A DNA stretch of 64,000 nucleotides, taken from Deuterostichococcus epilithicus. Taxonomy: Eukaryota; Chlorophyta; Trebouxiophyceae; Prasiolales; Stichococcaceae. Below are positions 1-10,403 of the stretch, in pieces. Each line of letters begins with the position of its first letter. Positions within the stretch are counted from its first letter, which is position 1. Under the pieces are notes generated by a model. The model searched no databases, was not told where the DNA came from, and saw nothing but the letters and a program-made list of their open reading frames with translations. The DNA is taken from positions 1,922,001-1,986,000 of the forward strand of contig JAVTLE010000007.1 in NCBI GenBank assembly GCA_033439295.1. The letters run 5' to 3'. Made by a program: the position numbers and the translations under genes.

Positions 1-1
1 G

Positions 2-3000
2 AAGAGCGTCATCCGCAGCCGGGCGGCGCTGACCTACGCAGAGGCGCAGACGCGCATTGACGACAGTCGCCTGCACGACGAGGTCTGCGCCTTTGCACTG
101 CCCAGCTCGTTTCCACGTGGACCGCGTTTGGCAAGAGCAGGGAAAGGAGCGACAGCTGTCCATCCGACATCGGGAATGCCATCGGAACGGAAGGAGAAGG
201 AGCGGCAAGAGCAGAACATCAGATGCTGCAGAACACATCGCCGCCACCTGCGCAAGCTGTGCACAGCAGTCAGCACAGCAAGCGGGCCTTCATTGCCGTG
301 CCTGCACGATGGCATGGTTGCCGCTCGGGCGGCGCAGACCCAGCCTTCCTCTCAGAACCTTGGTCGCCAACGGCACGTGCACAAGCAGCGCAGGGTATCG
401 CCATCGGTTTTGAATTTCTGGTGTAGGAAAGTTTCCCTTGGAAACGAGAGGTTTCATGTCCGCAGGTGTCCGAGGGGCTGCGGGCGCTCAATGCAGTAGC
501 ACGCGTGCTGCGCAAGCGGCGACAGGAGCAGGGCGCGCTCAGCCTGGCCAGCCCGGAAGTGCGCTTCGAGATCGACACCGAGACGCACGACCCGCTCGAC
601 GTCGGCGTCTACCAGGTCCCGCCACTGCCGCCGACCCTTCTGTTGCAATCTTCCTTCCGCAACCCTTCGCTGCATCGGCTTGGGGTGCCGACCGAGATCA
701 GGCTGAATGCTTCAAGACAGGGCTGCTGTCGGGGACTGGCACTCAGGCCGTTGTCGAACCTGCGCAACTTGTGTGCTCTGATGCTATGCAATCCTGTTTC
801 GACCCTGGACGTGTTTCCCATTGGCAAGTCAGCAGGTCCCAGACTTTTCCTGCCCTTTCTGGTGTCCCTCCTGCCGGACTCCTGATAGCCCCGCCGCCGG
901 CTGTGCGTCCCCAGGTGCGGGAGGCCAACCAGATGGTGGAGGAGATGATGCTGCTGGCCAACATCAGCGTTGCGGGCGCCATCCTGGCGGCCTACCCCGC
1001 CTGCGCGCTGCTGCGGCGGCACCCGACGCCGCCGCCGCGCCAGTTCGAGCCGCTGCTGGCCGCCGCCGCCGCCGCCGGCTTCTCCCTGGACGTCTCCACC
1101 TCGCGGGTGCGCTCACGTTCCTGCTGCAAGGCTCCCTGTTGACAACCTGGCGCTCCGGTTTCTGTCGCGCATTGTTGTTGCTGATTGATGGACCCAATGT
1201 ACGCTGTGCGCCTCGACAACTGCATGAAAAAGGAAAAGGAAATGTCCGCAGCTTGCACGGTTTCCGCTGGCTCGTTCTGTCTGCACTGTCGCAATTGAAG
1301 GGCATCCTCGACAGGGCAGTCGCAGCGGCACTGCAGCAGATCCCTGCTCGGCATGCGTCCCACCCGTCGACCCGCCCATCATTTCATTTGGTGCCGCAGA
1401 CGCTGGCGCAGTCGCTGGATGAGGCGCAGCGGGCTTCGGACCCCTACTTCAACAAGCTGGTGCGCACCTCACTCTGCGCGCTGTGGTTGTGTCCCGTTGC
1501 AGCAGCGGGGACCCACAGCGGCAGCGACACGAGGCCAGCCTGCACCCACTACCCGTTTGTTGCGGATCGAATCCACGGCAGCAGTGTCTGGGCGCACCCT
1601 CAGACGGCTCGCCGCTGCCCTGCCAGCGATGCGCTGTGCGCACGCCCCTCCTCAGCAACCTTCGAGCCACAGCATGTCAACTCATACCATACCAAACAAG
1701 TGGCAGCCCGTCTCGGACCCATGACTGAGGGGCCTGCGTGTGTGTGCCCCCCGCACAGGTGCGCATCATGGCTACGCGGTGCATGACGCAGGCGGTGTAC
1801 GTGGGGTCGGGCGAGGTGGCGGCCCCAGAGTACCACCACTACGGCCTTGCTGCGCCGCTGTACACCCACTTCACCTCCCCCATCCGCCGGTGCGGGCCCC
1901 ACATCGGTCCCCGCACGCTCAACCCGGAACGGGTCCGGCCCGGAGGGGAAAAGCTGCCCTTTGCTGCCTGCTCGAGCGCTTCACGTGCCCCGTCCGGCCG
2001 CACGTGGGGCCCCGCTCTGACCGCATGATGTTGTCCGCTGCACGTGCCCTTCTGGCGGCCCTCCGCTGACCCCGCGTGTCGCTGCTGACGCTTTCACTGA
2101 TGGTCTGCGCCGCAATTTGGTGCTGTGTGCCTGTCCGATGCCGCGGTGCCCCCGCCTGTGCTGCACCGTGCAGGGCCGTCAGACGGTTGACAGGTTCGGC
2201 GCTGATGCGGCACTACCTGGCGCTTGCGCGCAGTGTCCGTGCGCCCGTATCCCCAGCTTTGCAGCACCACTGCGCCGCAGAGATGTGAGGGCGTGAGATG
2301 GCTTGGTGTGGCGTTGTTGCGCGCAGGTATGCGGATGTGGTGGTGCACCGTCTGCTGTCCGCATCACTGGGCCTCATCCAGCTGCCAGCACAGGTACTCT
2401 CATTCTCTCCATACGCTTCCAACTTCTCCTCCTTCATGCATTGTAGCAAAGCCCCAGGGTATGCACCTATCCTGTTGACCTTTGGCACTTCCACAGGCCC
2501 AAGCTCTATCCCAGCCGACCCTTGGCACTGCAACAATCTCGGGCAGCATGGCACCAATGGTGCATATTCCCAGCCTGACAGCGTGTCAAGTGGCAGGACG
2601 CGGCACGAACCAACCAATGATGTTTCCTGACCCGAATCGTCAATGCAAGACCCAAGAAACGTAGATTGGTGTGTTGCCATCACCGCGCTGGCAGGTGCAG
2701 GACCGGAGGGCGCTGCGGGACTGACGGCCAACCTGAACGAACCGCAAGCAAAGTAAGCCGAATGATTGACCTGGTTCTGCTCTCCCACAGGCGCAGGACC
2801 GGGCTGCGCTGCGGGACCTGACAGCCAACCTGAACGATCGGCATCGCAACGCCCAGTTCGCAGGCCGCGCCTCCGTGGAGCTGCACACCCTCATCTTCTT
2901 CCGCACGCGCGCCATCGCCGCCGACGCCCGCATCGTCAAGGCGCGCTGCCGCTCTCAGCCCCCGCTTTCCCTGTCGAGGCGTCCCTGTCGAGGCGTCCCC

Positions 3001-3680
3001 CCTGTGCAGCCGTCGCAAACTGCAGCCAAGCCGCCGTTGCCAGCTGCAGGTTCCCACAACATTCCACATCAGCTCACCAAGAGCCAACCCGGATTTGTCA
3101 ACCTGACTGGGCCTCGGCGCCATGCCATGTTTTCGTAGGATTTCACGCATTGTTCACCCACAATCACTACCCCTCGCAGGTGCGTGCCAACGGCTTCATC
3201 GTGTTCGTGCCCAAGTACGGCATCGAGGGCCCGGTGTACCTGGTGGAAAAGGACGCCGATGCAGAGGCGGCCTGGACCATGGACGAGGCCAAGCAGACGG
3301 TGGCCGCGGCCGACGGCGGCGCCAAGTGAGTGTTTGCTACGTTTGACTCTGCAAGCCGAGTCAACCGCCAGGCTTTCGAGGATTTCGAGGCGTTGCAAGG
3401 GTCTTGAACGTCTGGGATCAGGGCAGGTGTGCAATGCGTGGAGGCCAAGAGACAAGCTGGCAGGCGATTGTCTGGTTCGGCTGCTTTATCAGCCTGCGAT
3501 GATCTGGCCGCTGGGAAAGGATGGCATCCTGTTCTCAATAAACTCTGGTCGCGCAGGTACACGGTGTTCGACAAAGTGGCAGTCAATATCGTGGTGGAGG
3601 AGTCGCAGCACGGCCGCCGCTCGCTGGTGCTCACGCTCACGTCACGAGACCAGCTGCCCGAGGCGGAGCTGGTGTCCTGA
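2..3680 (+). CDS. DIS3: Exosome exoribonuclease DIS3/RRP44, C-terminal part (5' end outside window)
   Basis: This is the 3'-5' exoribonuclease subunit of the RNA exosome, which degrades and trims RNA in nucleus and cytoplasm. Only the later RNB domain and the C-terminal S1-like region lie in the window; the catalytic aspartates should be upstream. Nine exons keep frame: 2-82, 466-615, 915-1106, 1400-1459, 1759-1889, 2327-2393, 2791-2940, 3180-3325, 3557-3680 (TGA). Diagnostic text: [16 protein letters not shown], then [15 protein letters not shown] with THDP, then [15 protein letters not shown], then [10 protein letters not shown] continued by [12 protein letters not shown] across a splice, then [13 protein letters not shown] in the S1 part. 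These follow eukaryotic DIS3 closely rather than bacterial RNase R. The intron after 2940 needs a GC donor. The intron before exon 7 carries a broken copy of that exon's start. The identity is firm; individual splice edges are inferred. Confidence 0.93.
2691..2740 (+). repeat. Decayed intronic copy of the start of DIS3 exon 7
   Basis: About 50 bases just upstream of the real exon (2787-2838) repeat its acceptor and first codons with a few substitutions and one lost base, so the copy no longer reads in frame. It ends in the same ACCTGAACGA as the real exon. It looks like a tandem duplication of an intron-exon edge, with the downstream copy kept in use. Confidence 0.8.
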
Positions 3681-4203
3681 CTGATCTAGGATCAGCGTGG
3701 CTCATGCAGCCGAGAGGCGCATTGGAGGACAGCTCAGAGCCAGCGCATGCGCCGGAACACTCCCCAGAGGCGGCACACACAAGCCTGTGCTTGGTCTGAT
3801 CGATGGACTTGATATGCTAGTTGTTGGGTCGGGAAGAGGAGCGGGGGGGGGATACATAGGAACTGCTAGCGGTTGCGGCGGGCACTGTGCTGGAGTCTCA
3901 GGTGTCAGAATGTTGTATTTGAAAGTAGGTGCGCTCTCTGTGTGACAAGCGCCTCTTGAGGTCAAACAACGCTTCGTCTGCCTGCTTTCGAAGACATCTC
4001 CTCTGGGAGTTGAAACCGGCTAACCCCACAGCTCTAGAGACATCCCAACTGGGGGACGAGGATGATCTAGGTCTAGGTAGACGCTGTGCCATCCCAAAGT
4101 ACAACAGCTGATAATGGGACACCTCAGCTGATCAAACCTTTTGCTCAATTAGGTGGCACATGGGTAGGTACATGTGGATGCTGCGCTTGCCGCATGGGTA
4201 GCG
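3681..4203. other. Convergent intergenic region, no gene seen
   Basis: This lies between the stop codons of DIS3 and the coiled-coil gene, so it should hold two facing 3' UTRs. A run of G sits near 3842-3851. Short open frames here show no family resemblance. Confidence 0.6.
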
Positions 4204-6345
4204 TCAGGTCGCCGACCAGGTCCAGGGGTACACCCTGTCGGCGGACTGCGGCCGGGCGCCGGAGGCGGGCCGATGCGGCTGCTGTGCAGCAGTGTCCTCC
4301 TGCGTCCAGAACGGCGCTGGCGAGGCCCGCTTGGCGGCCGACACAGCGGCGGAAGCCTGCACAACAGGGACACGGACGGCTTCGTGAGCAGGACGAGTTC
4401 AACCTGCGTTTGCCCTTGAAGACGACAGGCTGGTAGGGCAAGCAGCCAGTGCATCATGACAGAGGGGTGCTTGTGCGCTTCGCCGGGCGCGCACACCTAC
4501 TCAGGATGCCCATGCATTGCGCGAGCTCAGAGTGACCTTCAAGGGCTTTGTTTTGCAATGCCAACCCCGAGCAAGCACCTGCTGCGCCGGCGTGCGGCCG
4601 GCCACCGTCAGGTCGCGCTCCGTGTGTGTTGAGTACGGCGCCGTCACGGCGGGAGCAGCTGCGCCGCCGCGTGGCCTCGCCTGCGTCTGCACCAGCTTCT
4701 GCTCAAGCGCGAAAGCCTTGCATGCCACGAATTGTGCACGGCAAGTCCTGGGACATAGGGCATCTGAGCTCGCAGGGACCTTTCGCAACCTGGGGATCGC
4801 AGTGAGGATGCCGCGCTACTCTGTTCCGGTCCGCAACTGCATTGACAGCATCCGCCAGGCATGCAAGTGCTTCAAAATGTCTGGCGCTCACCGCGGCGAC
4901 CTGCTCGTCCCAGGAGTAGGGCGCCGGCCTGGGGGCCGCCGGCNNGNTGCNGCTGCTGCTGCTGCCGCCGCCGCGCGGCCGGTGCTCCGGGGGCACCCAC
5001 TTGGAGCTTGACGCACCGCGGTTCCAGTACGAGTCCTGCGGCAACAATGGCCACCTCGAATGAGCGTTCCGCCCCAATGCCGGGCTGCAGCTGCGCGCCT
5101 GTGAGGTGCTGCTGCCAGCAGAGCAGCGCTACAATGGCCCTTGGCGCGCGGCCCGCGAGCCTCAGATCACCAGCACCGGCAGTGGCGAGCTCCGACTGCA
5201 TCATCAGCTCGAAAAGGCGGAAACCTGTCCTGCAAACGAGGCCCACCTCGGCCTGCAGGCCGCGCAGGGAGGCGGCCCGCTCCTGCTCCTGCAGCTGCTG
5301 CTCCCGCGCGCTGCGAGCCGCACTGGCATGCCGGTTTTGCTCCTGCGCCGCCGCGTTTGCGCGCTGCCTGGCCGCCGCCTGCGGGTTTGCATCGTGTGGA
5401 TCCTGTCAGTGGGGCTCTGCGCTTCTTGTGGCCCCAGGGTCGACGCTGGACACAGCAATTGTCTGGCGAGGTGTTGATAGATTTTTTCACACCCAGGCAT
5501 TTTCTGGCCGTTAGCCATGAGGTCCTTCCATGAGACCTGTCTGCCGTGGAGACGCGGGGTGCAGCACAGCGCCGCTCAGGCTTAGGTGATGACGTGGGCG
5601 ACGAAGCTTGGGGAATGCTTGTGCGGGAGGCTGAAGTGTGAAGCCTGTGCGGGCGGCTTTTCACCTCCTCCTGTGGGGACAGCTGCTGCGTGGTGGCCGC
5701 CCAGGGGCGGGCGCGGTCCTGCGGCACTGGCGCTGTATGGTTGTCGGGGAAGCACTGTCGCTCCTGCAGCGCCCGCTGCTGCCGCTCCGCCCGCTGCGCC
5801 GCCAGCTGCTGCTCCAGCGCGCTCGACATCTCCTGCCTGCGCGCAGGAGGTTCAAGCTGCGTGAGAAGACCAGTGGAGGAGCCGAGCTATGCGGCTGCTT
5901 GTGGGTGAGGCGCAGCAGAGCTGCGCGCACCAGCGCGGCCCGCACTATCTCCTGAGCAGCCCCAAAACGTGATGGGAATGGTTTATGAAGGGGAGAGGGG
6001 TGGGGGGGGGGGGGGGATACTCACTGCATGGCCTGGCGCTCTTCGGGCGCGGCGTAAAAGGCCTTGCGCATGCGCTCCTGCGTGTCTGTCTGCCATGTCG
6101 CGTGGCTCTTGATCCTCGCCTGCGACAGCTTGAAAAGTAGCGTTTCACAGTCCTGTGGCAAATGCTTTGTGTTGTGCACTGACGGCAGCGTAGTACACGG
6201 GCGAGTATGCAGCCGTGCCTCTCACCTGCTCCTTCTCGTATTCTTTCTCACAATTTTCTACATTGGCCATGTTGCCAGTCGGCCGCAGCGGCCGCTTCAG
6301 GATGCTGGGCCTGTGGTTGACGATCATGGCGCCTGCGCGCACCAT
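4204..6345 (-). CDS. Coiled-coil protein of unknown function, about 277 aa
   Basis: I do not recognise the family. Seven exons join in frame (6345-6226, 6119-6025, 5836-5756, 5367-5247, 5035-4892, 4698-4579, 4356-4204) from an ATG to TGA. The N-terminus holds a basic stretch (HRPSILKRPLRPTG) followed by an acidic and basic helix region. Residues roughly 65-140 are a charged, Ala/Gln/Glu/Arg-rich helix (for example LEQQLAAQRAERQQRALQER), a likely coiled coil. After it come SYWNRGASSSKWVPPEHRP, a serine run containing unread bases, and a Pro/Ala-rich tail ending in VYPWTW. It has no signal peptide or membrane span. The layout is reminiscent of cytoskeletal or axonemal coiled-coil proteins, but that is only an impression. 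It is divergent from the pyruvate carrier gene, with about 780 bases between start codons. Confidence 0.68.
4944..4951. other. Unresolved bases (N) in an AGC/GCT codon run
   Basis: Four N positions (4944, 4945, 4947, 4951) sit in a GCT-type triplet run that encodes serines on the minus strand in exon 5 of the coiled-coil gene. The flanking frame stays open, so this is an assembly or read-quality gap in a triplet repeat rather than a real break. Confidence 0.9.
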
Positions 6346-7122
6346 GTTTGAATACTAAGAGAGTCTTCTGTTGGGCAGTTTGCTTGCCGGATCAGTGTTT
6401 TACGGACCAAAATGTGTGATACTTGGGTTCTTGGCACAAACGCGGCAGAGGAATGCTCAGGACAGCTTCGCATCTGACACACCCTGTGGCTGGAATTCCG
6501 GCTCTGCTTAACACCTCCCGGTACCGCTATTACGTGCCTGCTACGTGCTTGATGGGGCGTTCAAGACTGCTCAAACCGTCAGACGCTCAAGCAGGCCGAC
6601 TTCCACATCTCCGTCACCTGGCGCTCCAGCATTCGTAGTGTTGACCTTATCAGGGTTTATGGCGCACACACGTGCACCAAGACCTCCAGTTGGCCGTTCA
6701 CGCGTTCAGGCACAAGGGCGACTCGCAGACGCTGCATGTGGACTTACGGCCATTTTGGTGAGGCTGGGCGAAGTCTGCACGCACCTGCTTGGGCTGCTGG
6801 ACCTGAGGTCATCTGTAGCGTCTGACCTCCTTACAGCCTCAGTCTGAGCGCAAAGTCACGTGCGCTGTGCAGCTTCTGTCTCAAGCCGCAAGGTGTGCCT
6901 GCACTTGCACAGCGCGTACATCAACATCACGTGCATGATCATGGTCAAGTTGGCCTGGAACCCTACAACTTGCTTGCTCGCTCCCGCCGAGTGCCCAGGC
7001 ATGTGTAGGGCTCTAAATCCACCTTTGATGGATCCTAGGTCTGGCACAGATTACCCTTCCCGACGCACAGCACCCACCCGGCGCTGGTGAGGGCTGCTGA
7101 GCCACGGGCAGTGGCCGGAGGC
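6346..7122. promoter_or_regulatory. Divergent intergenic region between coiled-coil gene and MPC2
   Basis: The region separates two start codons facing away from each other and so should hold both promoters and 5' UTRs. I see no clear TATA element or repeat in it. Confidence 0.4.
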
Positions 7123-7635
7123 ATGGCGACCTCAAGGATCCAGGCCTTCATCAACCACCCCGCCGGCCCAAAGACTATCCACTTTTGGGCGCCCACCTTC
7201 AAGTGGGCCATTAGCATCGCGAACCTCGCAGACCTGCAGCGGCCGCCCGAGAACGTGTCCTACCCGCAGCAGATTGCCGTCACGGCGACAGGCGTCATCT
7301 GGTCGCGCTTTAGCACCCAGATCACGCCGGTACGTGCGGTCGGCATTTACACCTCAATATAGCGGCCCTGCCTTGTTTCGCACTCATACTCACTGCGCTT
7401 GAGTTGCCGCGTGCAGCGGGGTGATTATTCAACATGCATCTGCATGTACTGATTGGTTATAGTGGAGCATGACGATCAACGTTGTTGCCGCAACATGCAG
7501 GTCAACTACAACCTACTCGCGGTGAACGTTGCGATGGCGATCACTGGCATCGCACAGCTGACGCGGAAAATCCGGCACGACTACGGGCAGGACACCAGCG
7601 GGGTGCAGGACCTCCAGATCAGCAAGGACGCCTAA
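7123..7635 (+). CDS. MPC2: Mitochondrial pyruvate carrier subunit 2 (MPC2-like), 113 aa
   Basis: This is an inner mitochondrial membrane subunit that pairs with MPC1 to import pyruvate into the matrix. Two exons, 7123-7329 and 7501-7635 (TAA), join in phase 0 to give 113 residues, the usual size. The hallmark NHPAGPKTIHFWAPTFKW occurs at residues 11-28, followed by ISIANLADL, SYPQQIAVTATGVIWSRFS and, in exon 2, NYNLLAVNVAMAITGIAQL. This matches MPC2 proteins of plants and animals, including the small hydrophobic helices of this family. The ATG at 7123 gives a start very close to plant homologues, and no better upstream start is seen. Its product would feed the pyruvate dehydrogenase whose E1 alpha gene lies at 26622-29359. 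Confidence 0.96.
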
Positions 7636-8366
7636 AGGTCGCATCCTGTCTGGTCGTGCCAGCAGAGCCTGTGCGGGGGCGGCATGCTCTGCGGTCAGTG
7701 CGACGCGCTAGCGCTTATCAGCCAGATGTATACAGAGATCACCTCGAGGTAGGTTACAGCTGCGTGTACACTGGTCACAGTGTACGCCGCAACGATGCCG
7801 CATGGACAGTGCGGCGGGTAGAGAGAGAGTGGTCGGCAAGGCCCAGTACGCAATTACCCTGGCGACCAGGGGCTGGGAATTGTGGGCTGCAGAATACGTG
7901 TCGGCAGCTGCACCGATTCATTGGCCGCCAATGCAGGGGCTGCCGTAATGCGAAACAGCGAAATCCATGTTGGTTTCATTGCCGACTTGGACATGTAGAA
8001 CACTTGATGAAGTTCAGAGAGAGGACGGCCCCACAGACGAATACAGGCTAATCGACAACCAATACCAATGCCCCTACGCATAAATGTGCTCAAATGAGCG
8101 CGGTTTGAGCCTCAGATGTCTGAAGCGTGTTCTGGTGCCCAGCACTCGCTGTCGTGTTGCCACTGGACAGGGACCTACATCCATGCGAACACTGACGCTG
8201 CGGCCGCCAGTGGGCGTCCGCAGGCAGGCCCTGCCTCAGCGCTGATCACCCGCTCTGGATGTCATGTCCGCCTGTAGACTGTCATGCAGTTGTCGAGAAC
8301 CTTCTGTGACCCTGTTGGGCATCCCTTGTTGGCCCCTCCAATCTCTTCCCACCAACCTCGGTAACC
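7636..8366. other. Convergent intergenic region, no gene seen
   Basis: These are facing 3' ends of MPC2 and the nitroreductase gene. No open frame here carries a recognisable motif or fits splice logic with either neighbour. Confidence 0.55.
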
Positions 8367-9815
8367 TCACTTGTGCCAGACCACCTTGTCAGCAATGGCG
8401 CCACGCTTGGCTCTGTAGGCGCCCGCCGCATCAGAGCGGCCCAGGAAGAAACAGCCCATGCAGATCGTGTCGTCCTGTGGCTGCCAGCCCAGCGACGCCT
8501 TGAAATCGTCAGACCGGCGCACCTCCTCTGCCGGCCAGCTGGACCAGTACCCTGCGGAGCGCATGTCACAGGCGCACCTTTGCAATGTACTTGACGATGT
8601 GAAAGGCAATCATTGAATCAATAGAAACAATAAGCACGGCCTGCCCACCAGATAAACATGCTAATGCTAGTGTGCCGAGTCATGAGCCAAGTGGGGCGCT
8701 GCGCTGCTGGGAGCAGAAGCACATTTGGTGTTTCCCTGTGGACCATGCTGCCAGAGCTCACTGGGGGAGGAGCAGGGAGGCAGTGTGGGTGGACGCACCA
8801 GCCAGGCCGAGCGCTGTCGCCATGATGTGCAGGTTCTGCACCGCCGTCGATACCGCCGCCATGTCCTCCCACTCTGGCATCAGCTTGCCATTGGCGTTGG
8901 GCGCCCGCCTGCAGCCTGTCGTGCAGCATGCAACATCAACGTGCGGCAACGCATGTCCGGACAGGGTTATTCAGACAGAATGTAGTCAGGTCGCACGGAC
9001 CAGTGACGCCAGCAGCAAGCTGTAGTCAAAATTAGCAACATCCAGCCACAGGCGCGCCACAGGATGATATCTAGCAGCCTTACCGAGCACGATCATGTGC
9101 GACAGATTCGGCAGCAACGACCTGGTCCAGTTGCCCGTCTTGGCGCGGAGCTTCTCAACTTCCTTGCTCCCAGGCGGCAGCAGCTTCTCCCCAAGCTGCA
9201 CGCAACAGCACGACAGCTTATGGATCGAGCCTGCAGGTGCGCGCCACGCAAGCGATGAACAAACATGCTTTTGCAGTGTCGCACTGCTCCTCCAACAAGC
9301 TGAGCCATGCATGGCGCCTTGCACCTCCAGGACACGCGCAAACGCCTTCAGCTGCGCCTCGCGGGACGCCAGCACGGCAAAGCGCCAGGGCTCCGTCTTG
9401 CCGTGCGTTGGCGCCCAGTTAGCGGCTTCCAGCAGTTGCTCCACTTCCTCTTGTGAGACTGATTGGCCATTCATGTCCTATGGGGACACGTGCGCCAGCA
9501 TCTGACATCGTTCAACCAGCATGTGCAGGGCGTCGCGATGACTTGTACATCAGATCGGGTGTTTCGAAACAATAGATTGAAGAATGAAATGAAGTCGCGG
9601 CAGCCTCCCACCTTCGGGAAGATGGAGCGGCGGCGCCTAATAATGGTAGCTGCCTGCTCAGGAGATGGAAGCTGCGGCGCCTGCGAAATGTTGTCTGCGC
9701 TAGATCTGCCGTGCGCTTGGCGCTGACCACGAGCCTGGAGCAGGCTCAAGAGAGCCACCATGACGCCCGCTGCGACAGCGCACAGCGCCGAGCTGTGGAG
9801 CACCTCTGACCACAT
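8367..9815 (-). CDS. Nitroreductase-family flavoprotein, 256 aa
   Basis: The family binds FMN and reduces nitro compounds, quinones or similar substrates with NAD(P)H; the substrate here cannot be told. Five exons (9815-9612, 9477-9325, 9195-9084, 8915-8799, 8551-8367) sum to 257 codons. Exon 1 begins with a hydrophobic segment (ALCAVAAGVMVALLSLLQ), a possible membrane anchor or targeting signal, then IIRRRRSIFPK, the usual family entry. EVEQLLEAANWAPTHGKTEPWRF follows, then LPNLSHMIVLG, LMPEWEDMAAVSTAVQN with LHIMATALGLAGYWSSW, and GCFFLGRSD near the end. The order and spacing match eukaryotic and bacterial YdjA-like nitroreductases. The start is the first ATG of the only frame that includes the RRSIFPK exon. 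Confidence 0.92.
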
Positions 9816-10403
9816 GCCGCTGCCGAAAGTGATTCGAGCGACTCAGCGCAAAAGGTGAACAGAACTGCCGAGCAAACTTGTTGGAATGAATGCAGTGCGG
9901 TGCACGACACACACTGTCGGACGATGGCGCGCCCGAAAGTTTCGCAGCGACGAGCTGTGAGTTTTGGCGAGGAAGAGATCGGAAGTCTGAACGCCGTGTA
10001 GAGCACCAATAAGGTGCTCATATGAGTCCGCATGCGCTGCGCGCATGCTGTGAATGACAGCAGCGATCCAGGTGGCGCAAACTAGGCGCGATTAGCTGCC
10101 ATTCACCCACTAAGGACAGATAGGCGTGGACAAGCCTTTTTGCAAGTCGGTTTCGACGCCTTCGCTGCAAGTGCAACCTCGCGAGGCCTGATCGCTTCAA
10201 GCTCTGAAGCGCGCCACTGCAGACAGCCACAGATTGATCTCAGCGAGTCAGTCGATATTTGTGCACCGAGCTACATCCAGCAAACGCTGTGCAGCGGCCA
10301 TTGCGTCAACAAACTACGTGATCAGGCTGCGTTTCAAAGACTGCCAACCGTCGCAAAGCCGTGCCACCGTCGCTGCTGCCACGCCTTGGTGACCACGTAG
10401 ACC
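9816..10403. promoter_or_regulatory. Divergent intergenic region between nitroreductase and SRRP1-like genes
   Basis: About 590 bases separate two outward-facing start codons. No gene or repeat is seen; it presumably carries both promoters. Confidence 0.4.

Noticed and set aside
5920-5960. An extra exon in the coiled-coil gene (coding EIVRAAL)
   Set aside because: Joining it to the canonical donor after 6025 creates a stop; skipping it to 5836 keeps frame and coil pattern.
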